From assembly GCF_029853695.1 (NCBI RefSeq), contig NZ_CP122537.1, forward strand, positions 124,001-188,000: 64,000 nt of DNA. Reading direction: 5' to 3'. A program made the translations under genes and the position numbers. Source of the stretch: Jannaschia sp. GRR-S6-38. Its GTDB lineage: Bacteria; Pseudomonadota; Alphaproteobacteria; Rhodobacterales; Rhodobacteraceae. The notes beneath the pieces are model-generated. The model saw nothing but the letters and a program-made list of their open reading frames with translations, was not told the DNA's origin and ran no database searches. Of this stretch, positions 8,862-19,423 are shown in pieces. Position 1 is the first letter of the stretch. Every line of letters starts with the position of its first letter.

Positions 8862-9542
8862 ATGAGGCAGACGGCGATGCAGGACGGCGAAATCGACGAA
8901 CGGAGCGGAGAATCCGGCGGCGGCAGGGCGGCGCCCCGGCTGCGGGTGATGCGGCCGGCCCCGGTGATCGAGACCGCGCGCGGCTACTGGCAGGGACTGC
9001 GCGTCGGGCGCAACCTGCCCCGTCGCGACGCGCTCGACCCCAAGGACATGGGGACGATCCTCGCCCATGCGATGATCCTGGACCGCGTCCGCCCCGGCAC
9101 GGTGCGCATCCGCCTGGCCGGGCGCGTCATCAACAGCCTGCTGGGCATGGATGCGCGCGGCCTGCCGCTCCACGCCCTGTTCGAGCCGCGCGACCGCACC
9201 CGGCTCGAGCCGCTGATCGAGACGGTCTTCGACCGGCCCGCCACGCTCGAATGCGACGGGCTCTCCGAGGGGGCGGAGGGGATCATGGGCGCGCGCCTGC
9301 TGCTCCTGCCGCTCCTCGACCGCTGCTACGCGCCCTCCAAGGCGCTGGGCGTGGTCGTCACCGACCGGCCCGTGCAGGACCCGCCGCGGCGCTTCTCGAT
9401 GACCTGCCACGAGCTGCGGGACACCGACGCCCCCGCGCCCGATCGCCAGCCGCTGCCGACCGACCGCTTCCCCGAGATGGCGCCCGCGCCCCGCTTCGAG
9501 GCGCGCGAGACGCAGGTGCCCTGGCTGCGCGTCGTGAAGTGA
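8862..9542 (+). CDS. PAS-domain protein (PAS_5 type), unknown role
   Basis: A 226-residue soluble protein whose segment GYWQGLRVGRNLPRRDALDPKDMGTILAHAMILDRVRPGTVRIRLAGRVIN matches the stand-alone PAS_5 family common in Rhodobacterales (shown here only to orient the reader in parts: GYWQGLR, LPRRDALDP, RLAGRVIN). No output domain is visible, so it may be a sensor or adaptor. An alternative ATG at 8877 has GAGG nine bases upstream and may be the real start. Two palindromes and a near CtrA box precede it. Confidence 0.8.
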   Translation: MRQTAMQDGEIDERSGESGGGRAAPRLRVMRPAPVIETARGYWQGLRVGRNLPRRDALDPKDMGTILAHAMILDRVRPGTVRIRLAGRVINSLLGMDARGLPLHALFEPRDRTRLEPLIETVFDRPATLECDGLSEGAEGIMGARLLLLPLLDRCYAPSKALGVVVTDRPVQDPPRRFSMTCHELRDTDAPAPDRQPLPTDRFPEMAPAPRFEARETQVPWLRVVK

Positions 9543-9600
9543 GACGGGAACGCCGGGGCCCCGCCGCCCGTTACCCTCGGGAACCCAGCCCGGAGGCCCC

Positions 9601-9987
9601 ATGTTCGCCAGCGCCAATATCCACGAATTCACCACCGCGCCCGACCATCTCCACGCCTTCCGGATCACCGGCAAGGTCACGCGCGAGGACATGACGGCCA
9701 TGTCCGAGCACATGCTCGCCGTGTTCGAGGCGGCCCCCGGCCCCGTCGACATGCTGCTGTCCTTCCAAACGGACGAGACCTCGGAGTTCGGATCGGGCCT
9801 GTCGCTCGACAGCCTGAAGGCACAGCTGCAATCGCTGGCCAAGGTGCGCCACTACGTCGTCGCCAACGCGCCCGGCGCGGCCGGCGGCCTGGTCGAGGCG
9901 ATGGGCAGCATCCTGCCCGTCGAAGCGGCCAGCTTCGAGGACGAGGCGCAGGCGATGACCTGGCTCGAGGCCCAGCCCGCACCCTGA
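9601..9987 (+). CDS. SpoIIAA-like (STAS/SEC14 fold) protein
   Basis: A 128-residue protein matching the SpoIIAA-like family: an N-terminal HAFRITGKVTREDM strand-helix unit, then FEAAPGPVDMLLSF, then a conserved KVRHYVVAN and a final acidic helix ending in MTWLEAQP. A GGAGG precedes the ATG by six bases. Family members bind small hydrophobic ligands or act as anti-anti-sigma-like folds, but the role here is unknown. It follows the PAS-protein gene by 58 bases and may share its transcript. Confidence 0.82.
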   Translation: MFASANIHEFTTAPDHLHAFRITGKVTREDMTAMSEHMLAVFEAAPGPVDMLLSFQTDETSEFGSGLSLDSLKAQLQSLAKVRHYVVANAPGAAGGLVEAMGSILPVEAASFEDEAQAMTWLEAQPAP

Positions 9988-10009
9988 CGGGGGCGGGCCG
10001 GACGGTCCC

Positions 10010-11374
10010 TCAGGACGCCGCGCGCTGGCGCTCGGCGCGCAATCCCGACAGCTCTTCGGCCACCAGGAAGGCCAGCTCCAGCGATTGCGAGGCGTTGAGC
10101 CGCGGGTCGCAGGCCGTGTGATAGCGATCCGACAGGTCCTCGTCAGTCACCGCGCGCACGCCGCCGGTGCATTCGGTGACGTCCTGGCCGGTCATCTCGA
10201 AATGCACGCCGCCGGGGATCGTGCCCTCGGCGCGGTGGATGGCGAAGAATTCCTGCACCTCGCGCAGCACGCTGTCGAAGGGCCGGGTCTTGTAGCCCGA
10301 GGACGACTTGATCGTGTTGCCGTGCATCGCGTCGCAGGACCAGACGACATTGGCGCCCATCTCCTGCACCGTGCGGATCAGGCGCGGCAGGTGGTCGCCC
10401 ACCTGGCCCGCCCCGAAGCGCGCGATCAGCGTCAGGCGGCCCATCTCGTTCTCGGGGTTCAGCCGCTCGATCAGGAGCTTCAGATCCTCCTCGCTGGTCG
10501 AGGGGCCGCATTTCAGGCCGATCGGGTTCAGCACGCCGCGGCAGAACTCGACATGCGCGCCGTCCGGCTGGCGTGTACGGTCGCCGATCCAGATCATGTG
10601 ACCCGACCCCGCCAGCCAGTTGCCCGTGAGCGAATCCTTGCTGCAGAGCGCCTCCTCGTATTCGAGCAGCAGCGCCTCGTGCGAGGTGTAGAAATCGACC
10701 GTCGACAGCTCGGCATTCGTGTCCGCGCCCAGTCCGGCGGCGGTCATGAAATCCAGCGTGTCCTGGATGCGGTCGGCCATGTCGCGATACTGCGCCGCGC
10801 GCTCACCCTGGGTGAAGCCCAGCGTCCATTGGTGAACCTGGTGGACATCGGCGAAGCCGCCCTTCGAGAAGGCGCGCAGCAGGTTCAGCGTCGCCGCGGC
10901 CTGGGTATAGGCCTCCAGCATCTTGCGCGGGTCGGGGATGCGCGAGGCCGGCGTGAAGTCGAGCTCGTTGATGATGTCGCCGCGGTAGCTCGGCAGCTCG
11001 ACCCCATCCTTGACCTCGGTGGGCGCCGAGCGCGGCTTGGCGAACTGGCCGGCCATCCGGCCCACCTTCACCACCGGCACCTTGGCGCCGAAGGTCAGCA
11101 CCATCGCCATCTGCAGCATCACCTTGAAGGTGTCGCGGATCGTGTCGGCCGAGAATTCCGCGAAGCTTTCGGCGCAGTCGCCGCCCTGCAGCAGGAACGC
11201 CTCGCCGCGGCCCGCGGCGGCCAGCTCGGATTTCAGCGTCCGCGCCTCGCCCGCGAAGACCAGCGGCGGATATTTCCCCAGCCGCGCCTCGGTGGCGGCC
11301 AATGCCTCGGCATCGGGGTAATCGGGCATCTGCACCCGCGGTTTCGCTCTCCAGTCGGTCTTCGCCCAGGCCAT
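10010..11374 (-). CDS. 3-deoxy-7-phosphoheptulonate synthase, class II
   Basis: Condenses phosphoenolpyruvate with erythrose 4-phosphate in the first step of the shikimate pathway. The 454-residue protein is of the plant/actinobacterial class II type: [47 protein letters not shown] and the metal/active-site region [11 protein letters not shown] are all present. Of two ATGs six bases apart, the downstream one (11374) is better spaced from GGAGAG. It is monocistronic, divergent from the GlxA-type regulator. Confidence 0.96.
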   Translation of the reverse strand: MAWAKTDWRAKPRVQMPDYPDAEALAATEARLGKYPPLVFAGEARTLKSELAAAGRGEAFLLQGGDCAESFAEFSADTIRDTFKVMLQMAMVLTFGAKVPVVKVGRMAGQFAKPRSAPTEVKDGVELPSYRGDIINELDFTPASRIPDPRKMLEAYTQAAATLNLLRAFSKGGFADVHQVHQWTLGFTQGERAAQYRDMADRIQDTLDFMTAAGLGADTNAELSTVDFYTSHEALLLEYEEALCSKDSLTGNWLAGSGHMIWIGDRTRQPDGAHVEFCRGVLNPIGLKCGPSTSEEDLKLLIERLNPENEMGRLTLIARFGAGQVGDHLPRLIRTVQEMGANVVWSCDAMHGNTIKSSSGYKTRPFDSVLREVQEFFAIHRAEGTIPGGVHFEMTGQDVTECTGGVRAVTDEDLSDRYHTACDPRLNASQSLELAFLVAEELSGLRAERQRAAS

Positions 11375-11523
11375 GGCCATCTCTCCGGTCGTCTGTCCGG
11401 GCGCATCCGTAGCGCATGTCCGGCCGCGCGGCCAGAACCCCGGGCCGCAATTCTCTTGATCCCGAAGCGCCTTTCGGCTTTGCGTCGATGCGGTGCGGCG
11501 CGGGGAAGGGATCGAGGACGCGC

Positions 11524-12546
11524 ATGTCGAAAGGAAACGAAACGGACGGGCCGGAGGGCCGGGCGGAGGAGCTGACGCTCACCTTGCCGCCGAAGCCGCG
11601 TCATTTCGTGTTCGCCCTGCTCGACGAATTCACGCTGATGTCCTTTGCCAGCGCGGTCGACGCGCTCCGCATCGCCAACCGCATGGCCGGCGCGCAGCTC
11701 TACAGCTGGGAGCTCGCGGCCGATGGCGGCCGGACGGTGACCTGCTCGGCCGGGACCAGCTTCGTGGTCGACCGCGACCTCGACGAGATCGGGCGCGATG
11801 ACACGCTCCTGCTGGTGGGCGGCATCGACGTGGCCCGGGCCAGCACCAAGCGGATCATCGGCTGGCTGCGCCGCGAATCGCGCCGCGGCATCGTGATCGG
11901 CGGGCTCTGCACCGCGTCCTGGACGATGGCGGTGGCGGGGCTGCTCGACGGCAAGCGCGCCACCATCCACTGGGAGAACCACGACAGCTTCGCCGAGGAA
12001 TTCCCCGATATCGAACTCACCAAGTCGGTCTTCACCGTCGACGGCAAGCGCCTCACCACCGCCGGGGGCACCGCTTCGATCGACCTGATGCTGCACCTGA
12101 TCGCCAAGGATCATGGCGAGGGGCTGGCCGCGCTGGTGGCCGACCAGATGATCTATTCCTCGATCCGCACCGACCAGGACACCCAGCGGCTGTCGATCCC
12201 CACGCGGATCGGCGTGCGCCATCCCCGCCTCAGCCAGGTCATCCGCGAGATGGAGCAGAATATCGAGGAGCCGATCAGCCCCTCGATCCTCGCCCGCCAG
12301 GTCGGCATGTCCACCCGCCAGCTGGAGCGGCTGTTCCGCCGCTACCTCAACCGCAGCCCCAAGCGCTACTACATGGAATTGCGGCTCGGGAAGGCGCGCA
12401 ACCTCTTGATGCAGACCGACATGTCGATCATCAACGTGGCGCTGGCCTGCGGCTTCACCTCGCCCAGCCATTTCTCGAAATGCTACCGCGCGCATTACGG
12501 CACCACGCCCTACCGCGAACGCGGCACGCAGGCGGCGAAGGGCTAG
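11524..12546 (+). CDS. GlxA-family transcriptional regulator (DJ-1/PfpI + AraC)
   Basis: A 340-residue regulator with an N-terminal DJ-1/PfpI amidotransferase-like domain (about 25-200; [21 protein letters not shown]) and a C-terminal AraC-type double helix-turn-helix (about 235-330; [20 protein letters not shown] and [17 protein letters not shown]). Relatives respond to carnitine, glycine betaine, choline or arginine derivatives, but nothing local identifies the effector. GAGG is six bases before the ATG. The stop shares CTAG with the convergent small gene. Confidence 0.93.
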   Translation: MSKGNETDGPEGRAEELTLTLPPKPRHFVFALLDEFTLMSFASAVDALRIANRMAGAQLYSWELAADGGRTVTCSAGTSFVVDRDLDEIGRDDTLLLVGGIDVARASTKRIIGWLRRESRRGIVIGGLCTASWTMAVAGLLDGKRATIHWENHDSFAEEFPDIELTKSVFTVDGKRLTTAGGTASIDLMLHLIAKDHGEGLAALVADQMIYSSIRTDQDTQRLSIPTRIGVRHPRLSQVIREMEQNIEEPISPSILARQVGMSTRQLERLFRRYLNRSPKRYYMELRLGKARNLLMQTDMSIINVALACGFTSPSHFSKCYRAHYGTTPYRERGTQAAKG

Positions 12547-12800
12547 GCCTTCAGCCGCGCCGCCCGTCCGCCGCGGCGGCCCTGCGGCACCTCGGCCAGC
12601 CCCTCGCGCAGCACGTCGGTCATCGGATGCTCGGGCCGGCCCTGCAGCAGGCGCGGGATCGCGGCGCGCGCATCCTCGACGCTCAGCGCCCAGTCGAGGA
12701 AGATCGATCGGCATTCCGCGGGCGAGATCCCCTCGATGCGATACGCCTCGCGGATCAGGCCCTTCGGATCGTCGGCCCCCTCGCCCATCATCCTCGCCAT
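12543..12800 (-). CDS. Conserved small hypothetical protein, 85 aa
   Basis: I do not recognise a named family. The 85 residues contain a conserved-looking acidic core (GLIREAYRIEGISPAECRSI) and a basic C terminus rich in Arg and Gly. There is no signal peptide or membrane segment. The start at 12800 is supported by GGAGG seven bases upstream. It lies 30 bases downstream of glnE on the same strand, so it may be co-transcribed, and its stop overlaps that of the GlxA-type gene through a shared CTAG. Confidence 0.7.
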   Translation of the reverse strand: MARMMGEGADDPKGLIREAYRIEGISPAECRSIFLDWALSVEDARAAIPRLLQGRPEHPMTDVLREGLAEVPQGRRGGRAARLKA

Positions 12801-12830
12801 CGGCTCACCTCCACCCGTTCGCAAGGTGAG

Positions 12831-15545
12831 CTAGCCCGCCCCCGCCCCCCGGTCCAGCGCCGCGGCGATGGCCTCCGCGGCCCGCGCAGCGGCGGCATCG
12901 CAATCGGCCGCCGGATCGCTGCAGCCGCAGGTCGCCCGCAGCAGGTCCCAGCCGCCCTGGCCCAGCGCGCCCGGCGGATCCTCGGCGGTGATCAGGCGCA
13001 GCACCTGCTGGATGTCCGACAACAGGCGATGCGCCGCGCCCAGCTCCGCCCGCTCGGGCGCGGTCAGCCAGCCGGGCATGTCGAGCTGGTCCGCGACCCC
13101 GTGCACCGTCGCCCGCGCGATCAGCGCATGGGCCTGCGCGCAGAGCGCGATATCCTGCAGCCGCCCCGGCCCCGCCTTCACCGACAGTCCGCCGCCCACG
13201 CGCCCGGCCTCGGCGATCCGCCGCCGCATGTCGCGCAGCGCGTCCAGCACGGCCTCGGCATCGAAGCGCCGCGCCGCCAGCACCTCGGCCCGCGCCGCCA
13301 TCGCGGCCCGCCCGACGCCCGCGTCGCCCGCCACGGCGCGCGCCTGGGTCAGGGCCATGTGCTCCCAGACCCAGGCCTCCTCGGCCTGGTAGCTGCGAAA
13401 CCCCGACAGGGCCGTCGCGACCGGCCCCTGCCGCCCCGAGGGGCGCAGCCGCATGTCCACTTCGTAGAGCCGCCCGTCCGCCGTGGGCGCCGACAGCGCG
13501 GTGATCAGCACCTGGGTGAAGCGCGCGGCCCATTGCGGCGCCTCCAGCGCGCGCCGCCCGTCCGACGGGCCCGTCGCGCCGTCATGCAGCACCACGAGGT
13601 CCAGGTCCGACCGCGCCGTCAGCCGGCCCGCGCCCAGCGATCCCATCCCGAGCCCCGCCAGCCGCAGCCCCGGCACGCGTCCGTAACGGCGCTCGGTCTC
13701 GATCCGCGCCGCGTCCCAGGCGGCGGCCAGCACCGCCTCGGCCAGCCGGGCGTATTGCTCCGCCGCCTGCCCCGGTTCGATCAGCCGGCGCAGCAGGTGC
13801 ACGCCGATGCGGAAATGCGCCTCGCGATGCCAGCGGCGCAGCGCATCGAGCACGGTCTCGAAATCGCCCTGCGGGACCGGCGCGTCATAGCTGTCGGGCA
13901 GCGCCGCGAAGAAGCTGCCGCCGATCACCACGTCCAGCACGCCCGGCTGGCGCGACAGGTAGCGCGCGAGGTCGGGGGCCGTGGCGCAGATGTCGGCGAT
14001 CAGCTCTGTCAGTTCGGGATTGGCCTCGAAGAGTGAGAAGAGCTGCACCCCCGCCGGCAGCCCGCGCAGGAAGTCGTCGAAGGCCGACAGCGCCTCTGGC
14101 GGGCGCGCCGCGCGGGCCAGTTCGGTCAGCAGCCGGGGCCGCAGCCGCGTGAAGATCGTGCGCGCCCGTTCCGAGCGCAGCGCGGGATAGGTCGGCCAGC
14201 GATCGGTGACCGCCGCCGCCCCCTCGATCGGGTCCGGCGCGGGCGCGGGCGCGGCATCGGGGCGGAAGCTCGGATCGGTGATCGCCTCGACCGCCCGAAA
14301 CCGCTCGCGCAGGTCGGCCACGAACGCCTCGGCATCCTCCGCCCCCATGAAACAGGCCAGCCGGCGCAACCCGTCGGCGTCCTTCGGCAGGCGATGGGTC
14401 TGGGCGTCCTGCACCATCTGCAAACGGTGCTCGACCATCCGCAGGTGGCGGTAATTCTCGGCCAGGACGGCGCGGTCCTCCGCGCCGACCCAGCCCGCGG
14501 CGACCAGCCGGTCCAGCCCCTCCAGCGTCGGGCGGACACGCAGGCTGCGGTCGCGGCCGCCGGCGATGATCTGGTGGGTCTGGGTGAAGAACTCGATCTC
14601 GCGGATGCCGCCCTGCCCCAGCTTCACGTCGTGGCCCGGCACGTCCCAGGCGTCGTGGAAGCCCTTCGAGTCGCGGATCCGCAGCCGCATGTCATGCGCA
14701 TCCTGCACGGCCGCGAAATCCAGGTGCCGCCGCCAGACGAAGGGCGTCAGCCGGTCGACGAAGCCCGCGCCCGCCGCGACCGCCCCGGCGCAGGCGCGCG
14801 CCTTGATCCAGGCGGCGCGTTCCCAGGCTCGGCCCATCGCCTCGTAGTAGCGCTCCGCCCCCTCCATCGACAGCACGATCGGGGTCGAGGCCGGATCGGG
14901 GCGCAGGCGCAGGTCGGTGCGGAAGACGTAGCCATCCGCCGTCACGTCCGACATCGTCGCCATCGCCAGCCGGGCGGCCTTCAGAAGCTGCGCCCGCGCC
15001 TCGCCGTAATCGGCCGGGTCGTAGCGGCTCTCGTCGAAGAGCAGTACGAGATCGATATCGCTGGAATAGTTCAGCTCAAAGGCGCCCATCTTGCCCATGG
15101 CGATGGCGACCAGCCCGCCATCGCCCGTGACCGGGCCGCGCGCGTGGCGGGCGGTGGCGTAGCGCAGCGCCGCGTCCAGCGCGACATCGGCGAAGCGCGT
15201 CAGCGCACCGGTCGCGGCCATCACGTCCCAGACCCCACCCAGATCGCAAAGCGCGACCAGAAGGCCCACCCGCCGCTTCAGACGCCGCAGCGCAGCTTTG
15301 GGGTCGCCCTCCAGCGCGCCCGCCTCGGCCAGCAGGTCCTGCAGCAGGGCGTCTGGGTCCGCCTCCCAGAGATCGGCGAGCCAGTCCCGCTCGCGGGTCA
15401 TCTGGCTGCCGAGGAAGGGGCTGCACCCGGCCGCGCCAGACACCAGCGCCGCGAGTTCGGCCGGGGGCGCCAGCCGCGCGGCGGCCTCGGCCCCAGCATC
15501 GGGATCGAAGGGTCTCGGGTGGCGGGTGACGCGGGCGCGGAACAT
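12831..15545 (-). CDS. glnE: Glutamine synthetase adenylyltransferase/deadenylase
   Basis: Bifunctional enzyme that adenylylates and de-adenylylates glutamine synthetase according to PII and glutamine. At 904 residues it has two nucleotidyltransferase domains: the N-terminal one with AMGKMGAFELNYSSDIDLV, the C-terminal one with GMGSLGAGRLTARSDLDLV, separated by the regulatory helical region. The start at 15545 is the most plausible; a further 12 codons upstream lack conservation. Three 11-base-spaced direct repeats lie 84-113 bases upstream. Confidence 0.95.
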   Translation of the reverse strand: MFRARVTRHPRPFDPDAGAEAAARLAPPAELAALVSGAAGCSPFLGSQMTRERDWLADLWEADPDALLQDLLAEAGALEGDPKAALRRLKRRVGLLVALCDLGGVWDVMAATGALTRFADVALDAALRYATARHARGPVTGDGGLVAIAMGKMGAFELNYSSDIDLVLLFDESRYDPADYGEARAQLLKAARLAMATMSDVTADGYVFRTDLRLRPDPASTPIVLSMEGAERYYEAMGRAWERAAWIKARACAGAVAAGAGFVDRLTPFVWRRHLDFAAVQDAHDMRLRIRDSKGFHDAWDVPGHDVKLGQGGIREIEFFTQTHQIIAGGRDRSLRVRPTLEGLDRLVAAGWVGAEDRAVLAENYRHLRMVEHRLQMVQDAQTHRLPKDADGLRRLACFMGAEDAEAFVADLRERFRAVEAITDPSFRPDAAPAPAPDPIEGAAAVTDRWPTYPALRSERARTIFTRLRPRLLTELARAARPPEALSAFDDFLRGLPAGVQLFSLFEANPELTELIADICATAPDLARYLSRQPGVLDVVIGGSFFAALPDSYDAPVPQGDFETVLDALRRWHREAHFRIGVHLLRRLIEPGQAAEQYARLAEAVLAAAWDAARIETERRYGRVPGLRLAGLGMGSLGAGRLTARSDLDLVVLHDGATGPSDGRRALEAPQWAARFTQVLITALSAPTADGRLYEVDMRLRPSGRQGPVATALSGFRSYQAEEAWVWEHMALTQARAVAGDAGVGRAAMAARAEVLAARRFDAEAVLDALRDMRRRIAEAGRVGGGLSVKAGPGRLQDIALCAQAHALIARATVHGVADQLDMPGWLTAPERAELGAAHRLLSDIQQVLRLITAEDPPGALGQGGWDLLRATCGCSDPAADCDAAAARAAEAIAAALDRGAGAG

Positions 15546-15628
15546 GGGGCGGACCTGACTACCTGTCGTCCCGCCCGTCAACGGCCCCGTCCGGGACGGG
15601 CGAGCTATGTCAAAACATGTCGGACGCA

Positions 15629-15658
15629 GATCACCCGTGGATCACCCGCAGATCACCC
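15629..15658. repeat. Three GATCACCC direct repeats at 11-bp spacing
   Basis: GATCACCC occurs at 15629, 15640 and 15651, exactly one helical turn (11 bases) apart, in the 121-base gap between the sufS stop and the glnE start. On the glnE strand they read GGGTGATC. Iteron-like arrangement suggests a protein-binding array on one face of the DNA, possibly controlling glnE, although tandem duplication by chance slippage is also possible. Confidence 0.6.
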
Positions 15659-15666
15659 ACGAAATT

Positions 15667-16887
15667 TCAGGCGAACAGGTCGTGGCAGAGCTCCAGCGCG
15701 TCGACCAGCACATCGACCTCGGCGCGGGTGTTGTAGACTCCGAAACTGGCCCGGCAGGTCGCGTTCAGGCCCAGATGCTCCATCAGCGGCTGGGCGCAAT
15801 GCTGCCCCGCACGCACCGCGACGCCCTTCTTGTCGAGCACGGTCGAGATGTCATGCGCATGCGCCGCCCCCTCCAGCGTGAACGAGAAAATTGCCGCCTT
15901 TCCAGCGCTTTGTCCTTGGACGTTCAACCAATTGAGCCCGTCCAGCCGCGTCCGCGCATAGTCGCGCAGATCGCGCTCATGCGCGGCGATGGCATCCATG
16001 CCGAGGTCCATCATCCATTCCAGCGCGGCGCCCATCCCGATGGTCTGCACGATGCCGGGCGTCCCCGCCTCGAACTTCATCGGCGGGTCGTTCCACGTCA
16101 CCGTGTCGCGATGCACCTCCCGGATCATATCCCCGCCCCCCATGAACGGCCGCATCTCCGCCATCCGCTCCGGGCGGATAAAGATCGCGCCGGAACCACT
16201 TGGTCCATAAAGCTTATGTCCCGTGATCGCGTAGAAGTCGCAGCCCAGATCGGCCACGTCGACAGGCATGTGAACGGCGCTCTGGCTGCCGTCGACCAGC
16301 ACCGGGACGCCCTTCTCGCGGGCACCGGCGCAGATGGCTTTCACATCGACGACGGTGCCCAGGACGTTGGACAGATGGGTGATTGCGATCAATCGGGTGC
16401 GATCCGTCACCGCGTCGAGCACGGCCTGCGGATCGAGATCGCCGTTCACGTCGGTCTCGACCCAGACGAGCTTCACGCCCAGCCGCTCGCGCAGGAAATG
16501 CCAGGGCACGATATTGGCGTGGTGCTCCATGATCGAGAGCACGATCTCGTCGCCCGCCTGCATCCGCGGCGCGGCCCAGCCGTAGCTGACGAGGTTGATC
16601 GCCTCGGTGGTTCCGCTCGTGAAGACGATGTGGTCCTCGGACGGCGCGCCGAGGAAGCGCGCGACGGTCCCGCGCACGGCCTCGTAATTCTCGGTCGAGA
16701 TCGTCGAGAGGGTGTGCAAGCCCCTGTGGACGTTGGAATATTCCTCGCCATAAGCGCGCTGGATCGTGTCGAGCACCACCTGCGGCTTCTGCGCCGACGC
16801 GCCGTTGTCGAGATAGACCAGCGGCTTGCCGTTCACCTCGCGCGCGAGGATCGGGAACTGCGAACGGATCTCTTGGACGTCAAACAT
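15667..16887 (-). CDS. sufS: Cysteine desulfurase SufS
   Basis: PLP enzyme that takes sulfur from cysteine for the SufBCD scaffold. The 406 residues have the PLP lysine in ITGHKLYGPSG (Lys225) and the catalytic cysteine in RAGQHCAQP (Cys364), the class II (SufS/CsdA) arrangement. GGAGG seven bases upstream fixes the ATG at 16887, which overlaps the membrane-protein gene by eight bases. Last gene of the SUF operon. No SufE or SufU gene is visible in the window. Confidence 0.96.
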   Translation of the reverse strand: MFDVQEIRSQFPILAREVNGKPLVYLDNGASAQKPQVVLDTIQRAYGEEYSNVHRGLHTLSTISTENYEAVRGTVARFLGAPSEDHIVFTSGTTEAINLVSYGWAAPRMQAGDEIVLSIMEHHANIVPWHFLRERLGVKLVWVETDVNGDLDPQAVLDAVTDRTRLIAITHLSNVLGTVVDVKAICAGAREKGVPVLVDGSQSAVHMPVDVADLGCDFYAITGHKLYGPSGSGAIFIRPERMAEMRPFMGGGDMIREVHRDTVTWNDPPMKFEAGTPGIVQTIGMGAALEWMMDLGMDAIAAHERDLRDYARTRLDGLNWLNVQGQSAGKAAIFSFTLEGAAHAHDISTVLDKKGVAVRAGQHCAQPLMEHLGLNATCRASFGVYNTRAEVDVLVDALELCHDLFA

Positions 16888-17377
16888 GGGTTTCCTCCGG
16901 CTCCCATTCCGCGACGTAGAGCGTGTTGACCCAGATCCAGATAAACCCACCGAGTGCGACGATACCGACCAGCTGCAGCGCCGGGCCGGGGCCGACGAAG
17001 CCCTCGGTCAGCCCGTTGAGCAGCATCGCCGGCGACACCGCCAGCAAGGTCCAGGAGGTCGCCACGCGCGCGTTTTCCGCCCGGCCCTTCGACCCGAAGA
17101 GCCGCGTCACCAGATGCGCGATCCAGGCCAGCCCGATCATCAGGAGCGGCAGCAGGAACACGATCGCCATCAGCGCCCCGCCCGTCGCGAGCATGAAGTC
17201 GCCCCCGGTCAGGAACGCCTCGCGCGACAGGGCCGGCAGGCGCGACACGAACAAGAGCAGGCAACCCGCCATCAGGAAGATGAAGGCGGTGCTGTCGCCG
17301 GTGCCGCGGGCCATGTGCTCGGCCATGACCGCGCGCGGGCGCAGCCAGGAGCGGGGGATGTCCGTCGTGACGGACAT
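16880..17377 (-). CDS. YIP1-like multi-pass membrane protein in SUF operon
   Basis: A 165-residue inner-membrane protein with about four hydrophobic segments (near 31-46, 60-85, 108-125 and 135-152). It resembles the YIP1-family proteins found in this operon in Rhodobacterales; function unknown. Its ATG overlaps the sufD stop by one base and its end overlaps sufS by eight bases, so it is locked into the operon. A role in iron handling or assembly-complex anchoring is conceivable but unproven. Confidence 0.8.
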   Translation of the reverse strand: MSVTTDIPRSWLRPRAVMAEHMARGTGDSTAFIFLMAGCLLLFVSRLPALSREAFLTGGDFMLATGGALMAIVFLLPLLMIGLAWIAHLVTRLFGSKGRAENARVATSWTLLAVSPAMLLNGLTEGFVGPGPALQLVGIVALGGFIWIWVNTLYVAEWEPEETHV

Positions 17378-18629
17378 CAGCCCAGCGCGACCCAGTCGGC
17401 CAGCCGCTCAGTCATCATCTCGCGCAGCGCCTCGTCCTCGATCTCCTCCACGGCCTCGGCCAGGAAGCTGAGGACCAGAAGCTCGACCGCCTTGGCCCGC
17501 GGCACCCCGCGCGAGCGCAGGTAGAACAGCGCCGTCTCGTCGATCGCGCCGGTCGTCGAGCCGTGCGAGCAGGCGACGTCGTCGGCATAGATCTCGAGCT
17601 CGGGCTTGGCGAGGAACTGGCTGTCATCGTCCAGAAGCAGCGACTGGCTGATCTGGTAGCCATCGGTCTTCTGCGCGCCCTCTTTCACCAGGATCTTGCC
17701 CTGGAAGACGCCGGTCGCACCGTTGCGCAGCACCTTCTTGAAGACCTGCCGGCTTTCGCAGCCCACGGCGTCATGGGTCACGAAAACCGTGTCGTCATGG
17801 TGGAACGCGCCCGACCCCAATGCCGCGCCCGCGATATGGGCCACGGCATCATCGCCGGTCAGTTCGAGCACGGCCTCGTTGCGGGTCATCGGACCGTTGG
17901 CGCTGGCGGTGAAGGATTTGAAGACCGACCCCTCGCCCAGCCGCGCGAAGAGATGCGTGTTCGGATGCCGCCCCGCATCGGGGCCCTGGACGCGCAGGTG
18001 GTGGAAGGCGCCGGTCCCGGCGACCTCGATCTCGGCCACGGTGTTGAACCGCGCGCCGGCGGTGCCCGATTCCAGCAGCGTGACGGACGCGCCGGCCTCG
18101 ACCTTGACAACGTGGTGCAGGATCGGGTCGCCCGTGCCCGCCATCCGCAAATGCACAGGCTTCGCGACCGGGCCCGTGGCGCGGAGCAGGAGCCCGTCGG
18201 TGGCAGCAGCGGTGTTCAGCATGGCCAGCGGGCGCAGCACCGGGCGGGAGCCCATCGCCTCGAGCTTACCATAGAGGTCCTTCGCCCAATGGATGTCGGC
18301 CCCCGCCGCGTCCGCGAGGGTGGTGAGCTCCAACCCCTCGGGCAGATCAGCGGGCAGCGTGACGCGGCCGTCCTCGACCGTCACGGTGACGCAATCGACG
18401 CCCGCGAAGGGGTCGCCCGACTGCGTGGCCGCGTCTAGCTTGGGCTCGGGCGCGATGAAGGCGCGCGGATCGGTGTAGCGCCAGTATTCGTCGCGGCGCG
18501 CGGGCAAGCCCACGGCCCGCAGCCGGCCCAGCGCGTCGTCGCGGGCCGCACCCAGCCAGCCGCCGTCCCGCGGCACGTCAAGGGCCGCGAGCCGGTCCTC
18601 GGTCGCGGTTTTCTTCGCTTCCGCCACCA

Positions 18630-18630
<1 letters not shown>
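17377..18630 (-). CDS. sufD: Fe-S cluster assembly protein SufD
   Basis: Subunit of the SufBC2D scaffold. The 417-residue protein shows the SufB/D beta-helix core, including HLFARLGEGSVFKSFTASANG, the conserved C-terminal CSHGSTTGAIDETALFYLRSRG and the terminal helix bundle KAVELLVLSFLAEAVEEI. The start at 18630 overlaps the sufC stop by one base (TGATG). Confidence 0.95.
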
Positions 18631-19385
<755 letters not shown>

Positions 19386-19423
19386 TGTCTCACCTATTTC
19401 GGGGGTTTCCGGGGCCACACCGC

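Noticed and set aside
15586..15600. CCCGTC-CGG-GACGGG hairpin upstream of glnE as a terminator
   Set aside because: Short stem, no T tract on either strand, and it lies in the glnE leader rather than after sufS on the transcribed side.
15629..15658. GATCACCC repeats as a CRISPR array
   Set aside because: The 8-base units have 3-base gaps and only three copies; there are no spacers of CRISPR size or cas genes.
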